Program-made: the position numbers and the translations under genes
Notes under the pieces: generated by a model
The model's input: only the letters and a program-made list of their open reading frames with translations
What the model was told of the DNA's origin: nothing
The model's database searches: none
In this document: one piece after another, positions 1 to 9,718 of the stretch
Layout of the letters: each line of letters opens with the position of its first letter
Position numbering within the stretch: position 1 is the stretch's first letter
Source: Aegilops tauschii subsp. strangulata
Taxonomy: Eukaryota > Streptophyta > Magnoliopsida > Poales > Poaceae
DNA length: 64,000 nt
Assembly: GCF_002575655.3 (NCBI RefSeq)
Contig: NC_053040.3
Coordinates: 352,661,267 to 352,725,266, forward strand
Direction: 5' to 3'

Positions 1-1153
1 CATCCACATCTCTACGCCAAGAGACAGTCATGATACCACTAGTTAGAATTTATCTACTTTCCATCACATTCCCCTCCTCTTGCTTGATCTCTGACCATGA
101 CCGATAACGCCATCGACATGCCGACTTCAACCGACACGGCCTTAGTGCTATCCTCGAAGAACCACTGTGTCCTTTAGCTTCGCATCGACAGCGTGAACCT
201 ACAGGACAAAGATCGCAAGACCGAACGCCCTGAATCCTCGCCATCGTGGCCTTCTTAGCTTTTTGTAGTCGAGATCGCCATTGTCGATTCATCGCCTACT
301 TCCCATCCCCGAGCTTGATAATGTGGTGTACAACCTTATTGTGAGCTCCATAGATTTTCCCTATCTCCTTGTGAACGTTTTCGTGTCGTAGTGCCATTAA
401 CCGTGAATCCCCTTTGTCGAGCATGCACAAGCTCATGATGATGCTCCAGTGACCATTTGGTCATCTGCCCATATCAAACTGCACTGCACGCAGCCGTAGA
501 GTGACATCAGCACAAAAACGTGTTCGAATCCGTGCTATAGAGCTATGTTGCCTACAATCACAAAACTCTGGCCATGATGGAACTCACCCACTGGCACCGT
601 TTCCGTCCACCCTCGTCCACCCTGATGCCACCCAACAATGTGCAAGCGCACCAACAATCCGCAGAGGCCAAGATATCGTCCAGCCATCGCCGAAATCGGC
701 CAGACCAGCAACTTTGCCCTGCATAGCTATCTGTCGGCGACTGGCTGCCCATTGGGTGATGTGGCCAAAGTTTATAGTGGGGCCACATGCCTGTATCCAG
801 GTAACGGTCAAAGGTGTTGACCCTATGGAAATGGTTTGGCCTTATTTGAGGATTAGCTAGAGGGAGAAGGGCGAAAGTGAGGTGCGTTTGTTGCCATGGG
901 TAAAACTGAGTAGAACTATGGAACCGAGGGCATGAAAATAGAAATCCCTTTAATGTTATACCCTTGTTTTCCCTTTAAAACATTATTTTAATAGCTTCAA
1001 TGATAGCTCGCGATAGCTCACATAGCTATAGCTCGAACCTCACCATGATGTTCCGAAAAAGCGGTTTAAAACCTTGGTATCGACCCTGAACCGAATTAAA
1101 CTTTTGGGAAACTGTCAGAGGCCCACCAGTAGGCGATTAGGGTTTCACAGAGG
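1..1153. other. Unrecognised non-coding stretch
   Basis: I recognise no gene here. Short open frames exist on both strands but carry no motif I know and overlap each other. Around 985-1035 the motif ATAGCT recurs several times, giving a small internal repeat. The stretch may be the upstream part of the DUF4283-type pseudogene that begins near 1154, but no sequence feature proves this. Confidence 0.4.
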
Positions 1154-3600
1154 TTGGTGGCACCCGCGGACTTGATCAGTGGGGCACACCTGAGATCGCC
1201 GGCTGGAGATGGCAACATCCCCAAGGCCGAGGGCAGCAAAGAAGTCAGGGCCATGTCACCCAAGTCCGCTAGGGCTCGTCTCGAGGAACACCTAGGGAAA
1301 GGGGCATCGAAGAAGTGGATGGTGGCGGGGAAGGTTCTACGTGGCAACATATCCCACATCTAGACGGTCTCCAACACCATGCGCCCCACATAGGATAACC
1401 CTAAGGGCCTTATCTTCCGTCAAGTGGGCAAGGACATGTTCGTTGTGGAGTTCGCAACACAGCGCTATCATGATTGCTTGTGGGAGGGATCCCCATGGAA
1501 CAAAGGCAAACATGTGGTGATCTTGTCGAAGTTCGATGGGTTCATGTGCCCGTCGAAACTCAAGTTTAATCGTCTCCAGGTTTGGGATAGAGTTCTGAAT
1601 CTTCCCTTTAATCTTCGTGATGAAGCATGGAGCATGTCAATAGCAAAGAAGATTGACAAGGAAGCTACTTTGGTTTACTTTTATCTTGGTGGAGGTTGAT
1701 ACGTCTCCGACGTATCTATAATTTTTGATTGTTTCATGCTATCATATTATAATATTGAATATTTTGTACACAATTTTATATCATTTCGGGGGACTAACCT
1801 ATTAACTCAGTGCCTAGTGTCTGTTGTTGTTTTCTGCTTAATTTTTGGTTTTCCAGGAAATCTGTACCAAATGGAGTCCAAATGCTACAAAACTTTTTGA
1901 TGATTTTTTCCTCGACAAAAGAGACCCTAGAAGCTTTGGGAGGAGACAAGACGAGAAGTCAGGAGACAGCCAGGAAACAGGGCGCGCCCAGGGGGTAGGC
2001 GTGCCCTGTTGCCTTGTGGACCCCACATGGCTCCGTCTGACCTAATTCGACTTCTATTAATTCTTAAATATTAGGAAACCCCCAGAGAGCCACCTGAAAC
2101 AATTTTTTTGCCGCCGCAAGCTTCTGTTCTTCCGCGATCCCATCTCGAGGCCTTTTCTGGTACTCTGCTGGAGGGGGAATCAATCACGGAGGGCTTCTAC
2201 ATCAACCTTGTTGCCCTTCCGATGATGTGTGAGTAGTTCACCACAGACCTACGGGTCCATAGCTAGTAGCTAGATGGCTTCTTCTCTCTCTTTGATCTTC
2301 AATACCTTGTTCTCCTCGATCTTCTTGGAGTTCTATCTGATGTAATCTTCTTTAGCGGTGTGTCTGTTGGGATCCGATGAATTGGGAGTTTATGATCAGG
2401 TTATTCATTGAAAGTAACTGAGTCTTTTCTGAACTTTATTATGCATGATTTTTATAGCTTTGTATTTTCTCTCTGATCTATCCATTTGGTTTGGCCAACT
2501 AGATTGATTTATCTTCAATGAGAGAGGTGCTTTGTAATGGGTTCAATCTTGCGGTGTCCTCACCCAGTGACAAAAGAGGTAGTGAGGCAAGTATTTTTAT
2601 TAATGTCATTGATGGTAAAACGATGGGGTTTAATCATATTGCTTGGTTTTATTCCATCTACATCATGTCATCTTGCTTAAACTGTTACTCTATTTGTCAT
2701 GAATTTAATACCATAGATGCAAGCAGGAGTCAGTCAATTGGTGGAGTAATAGTAGTAGATGCAGGCAGAAGTCGGTCTACTTGTCACGAATGTGATGCCT
2801 ATATACATGATCATTGCCATGAATAACGTCGTAACTATGCGCTTTTCTATCAATTGCCCAACAGTAATTTGTCTACCCACTGTATGCTATTATTTCGAGA
2901 GAGAAGCCTCTAGTGAAAACTATGACCCCCGGGTCTACTTAATCATATTACTAGACCTAAAAATACCTTGCTGCAATTTATTACTTTACTTTTTATCTAT
3001 CTACCACTACAAGATTTAATCCTTGCAAGTAACAGGTTCAAGGGGATTGACGACCCTCTTGCCCGTGTTGGGTGCAAGTATTTGCTCTTGTGTGCGCATG
3101 TGATGTTCGCTAGGATTTGCGTGGTTCTCCTATTAGTTCTATAACCTTAGTTCTCACTAAGGGAAATACTTCATCTACTATATTGCTTCACCCTTCCTCT
3201 TCAGGGAAAATCCCAACGCAGCTCACAAGTAGCAGAGGTTTTTTGAGAGCTAGCCAACATTAATCTTCATGTGTCCAAACTGTCGAGATGATGGATACTC
3301 ATTGATTCTGCCAGGAGAGGGTAACATATCCTTAGGACATACAATATGAAAATATACACCACTTATGCTTTTCTTGTTCTCTCCTCTCGGACTTGTTTTG
3401 CCCGACACCCAGAACTAGGGATGAAAATGGAGGTCTACCATTTGGGGAGGGTCTGAGGCCACTGATGGTGCCATGCACCGAGGGTGGCCTCTCTGAAGGG
3501 ATCTCGACGACTGACCTGACAAAGGGCCTACAAGGCCCACTAAGAAGGTGAAGACAAAAGGGTACCCCAAGCGACCTGCAGGTGTATCCGAGACCATCTT
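1154..3600 (+). pseudogene. DUF4283 / zinc-knuckle pseudogene, split by a solo LTR
   Basis: One reading frame from 1154 to 1690 gives a DUF4283-like domain. Recognisable parts are KWMVAGKVL, FVVEFATQRYHDCLWEGSPW, KHVVILSKFDGF and QVWDRVLNLPFNLRD. Two TAG codons interrupt it, at about 1361 and 1394. After the solo LTR (1697-3234) the decayed sequence at about 3345-3425 still resembles the zinc-knuckle part of this family, ending in a CPTPGTRDENG-like stretch in shifted frame. DUF4283 proteins are plant nucleic-acid-binding proteins, often encoded by LINE-like elements or their relatives. The call rests on family resemblance; the exact 5' and 3' ends are not defined. It is non-functional because of the stops, frameshifts and insertion. 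It may be the ORF1 of a LINE or a host gene copy. Confidence 0.6.
1697..3234 (+). mobile_element. Solo LTR, Athila-lineage Gypsy (Sabrina-like)
   Basis: The segment opens with TGATACGTCTCC, ends in AGCA, and is flanked by perfect 5-bp direct repeats GAGGT at 1692-1696 and 3235-3239. It has no internal domain, so it is a solo LTR left by recombination between two LTRs. Text such as the GGCGCGCCC box near 1980, the leader around 2170-2280 and the GCAGCTCACAAGTAGCA end fits the long (about 1.5 kb) Triticeae Sabrina/WHAM-like LTRs. It interrupts the DUF4283-type pseudogene. The family name is from memory of this LTR class and is uncertain; the solo-LTR structure is seen directly. Confidence 0.85.
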
Positions 3601-5131
3601 TGCCCCCCAAGTCTAAGCTGGTGGCAAGCTAGATCGGATCTTCCTCTTTGTAAAACCCCATGTACCACTGCGTATATAAGGGGGAGGCTATGAGGCTCTC
3701 AAATCCATCTATTGTCATAGATTAAACTCTCTCTAGCCACCTCTACCTCATTGTAATCCCTCGCACGAGGTATACCCACCATGAATAACAATAACAAGTA
3801 GGATGTAGGGCATTACTCCTCACCGGAGGCCTGAACCCGGGTAAAATGTGCATGTGGGCTCCGCTCTGGTACTTCCGGCCACGCTCGGCACCCTACCACG
3901 GGCTACTGACGACTTTCTGCTCTGTCAATTTGGCGCACTAGGCATGGGATGCCCTGGAAAAAGAACAAACCCAGATCGGATATCTATCTATGCCCAACAA
4001 CCTCACACCGGGCTAGACCTTCACCTTCACCTCCTTCGAGCTCATGTCGACGACCGCGGTTGCTCTATGATGTGAAGATACCTCCCTTCATCGACTACAT
4101 GCGATTCGAGAAGATCGGATTTCTGTTCGACGAGTGCGGTGACACCACGATGATCCATGCCAACCCAACTCGGGTGGCAAGGAGGTATGCACAGGCCACC
4201 GCTTGCCATGAAAAAGATGGATCTTCATCGACCCTTCAGCCTTCCCAATCATCCACCATCAACATGATATTTCCAGTGGCAGAAAACGCTGGGCCCAAAA
4301 GCTCACCTGGCGCGTGGTCTACGCGACAGAACCAGCCCCAACCGAGCTCCTAGGGTGGTCTTACGCCACGATCACCTTAAGTAGCAAATACCGGTCCACA
4401 TCCCCCACCCCGACAAGTATGCCTTGGCGGTGGATCCAATAGTCGGGGGCTTCTGCCTCCCATGAGTCTTGATGGATGGCGACAACAGCCTCAACATCGT
4501 CTTCCCCGACACTCTGGCTAAGATGGGGATCTCTTGATCTGGCCTCCAGGCTTCACTCACCAGATTCCACATTGTCGTACTAGGCATACCAATACACATT
4601 GTTGTGCGTTGGAGCTCAAAGTCATCTTCGGCGGCGCGAAAAATTTCAGATCGGAAGCAATCCAGTTCGAGGTCACTCTATTCAACAGTGGCTACAACAC
4701 GATCCTCGGCAGGATGACATACGCCCGATTTATTGTGCTACCATTGTATGCATACCTTCAGCTTAACATGTCAGGCCCTAACGGCATGATCATAGCCCAT
4801 GGCAGCCCCGATAGGGGGCTCGAGGCTGAGGTCACAAACGTAGAGCTCGCCGAGGTGGCTTTGGCCTCAGAAGTGCTCGAGCAAATCAAGAAGTCCATCG
4901 ACACTAACACGACGATGCATCCAGCCAAGCCACGGCCGGGTTCGATGTTCCAACCGACAATGGACACGAAGAAATTCCGAGTACACTCAAATGACCCGAA
5001 GAAGACGATAACGATCAGAGGGGACGTCTCCAAGGAAAAAGAGGTCGAGCTCCTCAAGTTCCTCTGGGCTAAATGGAATATTTTAGCATGGAAGCCCTCA
5101 GACATGCCCGGAGTCCCCGCCAAGATGGCGC
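3601..5131 (+). mobile_element. Truncated Tat-type Gypsy element (5' part)
   Basis: The stretch 3601-3927 looks like the 3' portion of a 5' LTR. It has a TATA-like GTATATAAGG at about 3672 and ends in CTGTCA. A primer-binding-site-like TTTGGCGCACTAGG follows at about 3929, close to the TTTGGCGCGCCAGG usual in Tat-type elements. Gag remnants follow, then protease and the start of reverse transcriptase. The element is cut at 5131 by the Copia LTR. Its LTR start is not resolved and its 3' half is not seen in this window. Confidence 0.6.
3949..5131 (+). pseudogene. Gypsy gag-protease-RT fragment
   Basis: Decayed polyprotein in several frames. A retropepsin-like active site DGDNSLNIVFPDT is read near 4477-4515. 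The protease C-terminal part is recognisable at about 4610-4780 (VIFGGAKNFRSEAIQFEV, then an ILGRMTYARF-like stretch). The linker into reverse transcriptase ends with WNILAWKPSDMPGVP at about 5074-5118. This order matches Gypsy Tat-lineage pol. The frame stays open from 4534 to the Copia junction, but earlier parts have stops and shifts. Reverse transcriptase palm, RNase H and integrase are missing because of the Copia insertion at 5132. Confidence 0.65.
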
Positions 5132-6949
5132 TGTTGGCAAAAATAGTAGAAAAAAATCATGCCTACGATCACCCAAGATCAATATGAAGATGCATAACGG
5201 GTTGGGATCACGATCGTTACCGTCACTGAGTTGTAGTGGAAGAAGAACGTCTCGGTGTAGATCGTACTTTGAGTCCCTCAAACTGTCAATGAACGATCAC
5301 ATGAACCACCCAAGAACAGTTCCTCAAACCAAAGACCGAAAGCACAACCTCTCTACTTGGTTGCAAGCGTGTAGCCTTCACGATCCGCAGCGCTTTGCCA
5401 TCCAGAGCTAATTGTCGCCGAGGGATTAGAGAAAGGAGATTAGAACCACACGGTGCTTCTAATTATTAGGACAAGATGAGTAGCCTAGCTCTAATTAGTC
5501 AACTAGGACCAACTAGCACTAGAACTAGAAGAACTAGTGGAGGCTCCAAAACTGGTGTTATCTCAAAGGACAAAATCCCCAAGTATATATAGGTTGGAGG
5601 GCAGGAAGAGGACAGCCACCAAGGGGGAAGGAGTCCCCTTGGTGCGCCAGCCTAGGGAAGTAGTTGGACTCCCTCCCCTAGTAGGATTCGCCCCCTCCCC
5701 CACAAGGAAAGGGGGGCGCCACCTCCACTTGGGCTTTCGTAGCCCAAGTTGCCTTCCACCACTTGGCCTTTTTAGGCCTGTTGATATTTAAATTAAATAT
5801 AAAATATTCTATATAATTGCATACCATTATATATATGCATTAATATCTTTGGAAACATTTTCCACCTATATATAATTTATTAGTAACACCCGTTATTACC
5901 CGATACTCACTGAAACCCTTCCGGTGACCCCGAAACGCTTCCGGATCCTCTCAGAACAATTCCGAATATTCATGAAATAATTCCACAAATATATTCTCAT
6001 GACTCCCATCCTACTAACACTAAGCAGATCGTGATTGCCTTAAGCTTGTGACCCCGTAGGTTCGGTAACTCATAGGCATGAACGAAACCGTTTGGTCATA
6101 GACCGATAGCGGGACTATATATGGACGTCCATATCGATCCCTGTGAGCACATGAATGATATTCGAGTGAATGTTTGGTTATCATATGATGTTCCCTTTGC
6201 TTCACGGCACTATGCAAAACCTAGGATGCATAAGTATCCTCCTGAGTCATCACCACGCTCACTATACCGAAATCATCGTTACCGGTTTTGTTCTTCTTTC
6301 TCATTATTGCTTTCCGGCATCGCCGTGACGAAGCCACATGTGTATGGCCAGACGATGTTTGATGCTATCACACCAAGAGGGCCCTAACAATATCTCTCCA
6401 TCGTCAGAGAAGCAAAATCCCACTCTCGAGCTATCTACTCCCTTGTCGAACTTTCAGATGAACCCGTAAGTTGTCGTTATGATCACCGTGTTACAGGTAA
6501 CGTTTGAGCAACACCAAAGCCCAAAGTACGATAAGAAGTTACTATGATACTCTCATGGTCTAAGGAGCAAAGTCGCATGTTAACTCTCCATGTTATTACA
6601 ATTGGTTACAGACGATATTAACTCAATTCGTAACAAACAAGATTGGGTTGATTCAATATGATCGTTCTTTCAATGTCATAAACTTAATGTTGTTTTAGGA
6701 TCATTGTTACACTTAATGATATCCTGAGATCTGGAAAACATGACCGCCAACAACACTTGAGTTAGTCCCAGAGAAAAGACTAGGAACCTTTTATTTAACC
6801 GTTTATTATTCCACACGTGCATATGAGTTTTCCACTGAATCACATATTCCAGGATCATAGCAGTTATGGCATAGAATATAAACTCTATAATTATGAATAT
6901 GCAAATATAATAATACAAATATTATTGCCTCTTGGGCATATTTCCAACA
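5132..6949 (-). repeat. 3' LTR of a minus-strand Copia element (Angela/WIS/BARE1 type)
   Basis: On the minus strand the LTR starts TGTTGGAAATATGCCC at 6949 and ends GCCAACA at 5132, 1,818 bp long, the usual size for this family. Just upstream on the minus strand lies a polypurine-type tract, AGTGCAAGCGGGAGAC, next to the LTR start, as in Angela/BARE1 elements. The left flank is GGCGC at 5127-5131. The partner LTR is not in this window, so the target duplication cannot be confirmed. The LTR interrupts the Gypsy pol fragment to its left. Confidence 0.85.
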
Positions 6950-7145
6950 GTCTCCCGCTTGCACTAGAGTTAATAATCTGGTTGCATGTTTTTCTAACAC
7001 ACATGGCTATCTGGTGTTCCTTATGCACTGCTAGTGGTAGAGCCTTCGTCAATGGGTTTGATACTCTTCAAATCCCAATGTTATTTGTGTCGGCAACATT
7101 TTTCTTATAGTGTAATTCTCTTGTTACATTATTGGTAGCACTATA
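6950..7145 (-). pseudogene. Copia internal domain, 3' end of pol
   Basis: This stub lies between the Copia 3' LTR and the insertion point of the 30.9-kb Gypsy. Read on the minus strand, a short stretch SNPLTKALPLAVHKEH resembles the conserved end of Copia pol (NVADPLTKPLP-like), then the polypurine tract follows. The same internal domain resumes at 38063 on the far side of the Gypsy, as shown by the CTATA duplication on both sides. It is too decayed to encode a protein. Confidence 0.7.
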
Positions 7146-7680
7146 TGTTGGGGATATAACCCGCCCTGAAAGGGCCGGGTTAGGCCGCTGGCGACTTAAG
7201 ACGACGGGCTTTAGATAGGCCCAGGTGATAAAAACACGAGGTAAAAAAGGCGACTTACAAGATGGGCCGGATTGAGCCCAAGGTTAGAAGACGGTGCATG
7301 GCCCAGAAGTGTAAGCCACCCGATGGCGACTTGTTATAGAAGGCAAGGCGACTTAGAGCCAGGGTCGGTCATGAAGCATAACCTGACCCAGACTCTTGTA
7401 AGCTGGAGGCCTCGACCTGTATATAAAGGCAAGGTCCCGACATAGAGTAGACAGGTTACAATCAATCGATAGCTAGGTCAAGCGAATTCGCTCCCTTGTA
7501 ATCGATACTCAAGCAATAAGCATCAAGATCAGGAGTAGGCTTTTACCTCCATTGTGAGGGGCCGAACCTGGGTAAACTTGTGTCCCTCGTCCCGCTCGAC
7601 CCCGACAAGCTAATCACCGTTGCGATAACTTCACGCTTAAGTCCTTTCACTAGGACATCTGCCATGACAAAACCACAATA
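7146..7680 (+). repeat. 5' LTR of the 30.9-kb Gypsy
   Basis: Starts TGTTGGGGATATAACCCGCC and pairs with 37528-38062 along its full length. Its last bases read CACAATA where the partner reads CACGACA, so the terminal CA has mutated to TA here. Confidence 0.93.
7420..7429 (+). promoter_or_regulatory. TATA box of the LTR promoter
   Basis: TATATAAAGG lies mid-LTR and is conserved at 37802-37811 in the 3' LTR, the expected position of the core promoter that would start the genomic RNA. Confidence 0.7.
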
Positions 7681-7700
7681 GTTGACGCCCACCATGGGGC
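7681..7700 (+). promoter_or_regulatory. Putative primer-binding site
   Basis: GTTGACGCCCACCATGGGGC begins immediately after the 5' LTR. Its position is right for a tRNA primer site. I cannot name the tRNA with certainty. Confidence 0.5.
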
Positions 7701-7722
7701 CAGCGCATGTCGTTTCAACTTC

Positions 7723-8525
7723 TTGAAGGGCTCTTTCCTAGGGATCAAGGGATACGCCATTGGCAGGATGACCAAGAATCGCCATGGCAAGCTCTACATC
7801 GACGATGCTGGCTGGGGTCCCGAGGCCGACTCAATTGAGTATGGATACCGGGTCCCCTTTGGTGGAATTCACGTCTTCATCGGCAAGATTGGCGAATCTG
7901 AGCCTGAGCCGGACATCTGCACTGACATCATTGAGCCGGCTCGGCGTGCGCAACCCGCCCGGGTCCAAGCCGCGCGGAAACATGTTTTCGTAGGCTTCAC
8001 GCAAGGTGCGGAGCTTGTGGAAGATTCCGCATCTGGAGGAGAGACTCAAATCTACATAGGTGATGAATCCTCGAATGGAGAGATGGAATCCTTCTATCAG
8101 ATTCAAGACGGCGGGCTTGGGGGTTTTTCCGATGGCCACAGTATTCCAGACCCCTATGAGCCATTGTGCAGGTCTGCCATCTTCATGGCTAGCACAAGGC
8201 CGGCTCTCAACTCTTCAACGGCGGCTGCAACAAATTCTGACCCCGGCTGCCGCAAGGGTTGGTGGATCCGGCTCAGCCAGGCCGTCGGCTCAGGTACTGT
8301 TGGATCTCATGGGCACCTTGACAGCTTTGTTAGCAACAGAGGTTACTGTGGCAAATCGGGCGGAACACAACGCGGAGATTGCGAAGATCTGTGAGGAGAT
8401 AACCAAGGCCCGGGAGGATATCGTAGCTGAGAACATCCACACAGCTGCACTGAAGGCTCAAGTTGACACAGAGGCAGAGCGTGTCAAGGGAGAGGCTTGG
8501 CGCTTAAATCTGGACCAGAACGCAT
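7723..8525 (+). pseudogene. gag N-terminal part of the 30.9-kb Gypsy
   Basis: Reading from 7723 gives a leader with KLYIDDAGWGPEADSIEYGY and VPFGGIHVFIGKIGE, then an acidic region. A frameshift near 8200 moves the frame. The following part reads LMGTLTALLATEVTVANRAE, then a charged, probably coiled-coil stretch (EEITKAREDIVAENI). The frame is cut at 8526 by the minus-strand Gypsy. It resumes at 17770. The N-terminal extension before the conserved gag domain is typical of large Tat-type gag proteins; its exact role is not known to me. Confidence 0.65.
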
Positions 8526-9425
8526 TGTCGGATTTCGGGTTCCGGCAAACCCCTTGAGGTTTGAACACTGGCGTGCGCACGAAGATCTCTCCTCCCCCAA
8601 GTACTCTCCCTCACCGCGATCTCAAGGCTCAGCGCGTCGAACTCGCAGACCAAAGGGACACAAGATTTATAATGGTTCAGGCCACCGATGTGTTGTAATA
8701 CCCTACTCCAGTGTGGTGTGGTGGATTGCCTCTTGGGCTGAGGATGAACAGTTACAAGGGAAGAACAGCCTCCTGAGGAGAGGTGCTCTTGTGCTTGGTG
8801 AGTTTGTGTGGATGAGGATGATCTGAATGGTCCTCGGATTCGTTGCCCCTCTTACTGTGGTGGCTAGCCCTACTTATAGAGGCCCTGGTCCTCTTCCCAA
8901 ATGCTGGCGGGAAGGGATGCCACAACGGCCAAATTTGAAGGGAGACAACTAGTACAAGTTATCGTGACTAAAGGTGGTCTTCGCCTGCCAAAGGCTCTGG
9001 TGGTGACGCCGTCTTGGGCTCCACGGTGACCTCTGTCCTGCCGTCCTGCTAGTCTTGGTCTCGTTGCATCGATATGGAAACCTTTGCCTGATGCCTCGGG
9101 ACTCCTCGCTTGTGCTTGCCTCTTTAGCACCAAAGAGGAAACGAGGACACTGCGCACGCTGGCACCCACCTGGCCCCGGTCATCATGGCTTGCGTCACAG
9201 GAACCCCGCGAGGTGCCCCTTGCCTTGATTTGTCCGCCCCTCACGAGCCAGCCTGGTGAGGCCGCCCCCGAGGAGGTCTTGTGTCACCCGCCTCGCAAGC
9301 ATTGGCCCCTCGCGAGGGTCTCGAGTGTTTGCTGGTGAAGATGGGCCGTACAGGGCTGCTGGTGGAGCCAGGCCGTGGGCCGCAGGCAGGCAAGTCTGGG
9401 GAGCTCCGTTCCCAGGACGCCGACA
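8526..9425 (-). repeat. 3' LTR of the nested minus-strand Gypsy
   Basis: Matches 16866-17764 along its length. A TATA-like motif reads TCTATAAGTAGG on the minus strand near 8870-8880, changed from TCTATAAATAGG in the partner LTR. Confidence 0.88.
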
Positions 9426-9718
9426 GTAGCCCCCGAGCCCAAGGCGCGCTCGGACTTGGCTTCGAGGCGAAGCCAAGGGGCAAGTGCGGAGCACCGCGGT
9501 CCCCAACTGCCTGCGGCCTCGTTTGACGCGTGGCAATTGATTGGACGTGGGCGTCTCCACTTCCCCACGCTGCCTCGGCAACTGCCCGACTGACAAAAGA
9601 CTGGCACGGGCTGTATTTGCCTTCATTGCCTTCCTTCGTCTTGCTCCGGATCCCCTTTCTTACCCTTTGCTTCCAGAGACTCCAGATCCACCCAGATCCT
9701 TCTTCGAGCTTGCCGTCG

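Noticed and set aside
501..860. A 119-codon plus-strand frame
   Set aside because: Overlapping frames on the other strand are of similar quality and no domain is recognisable.
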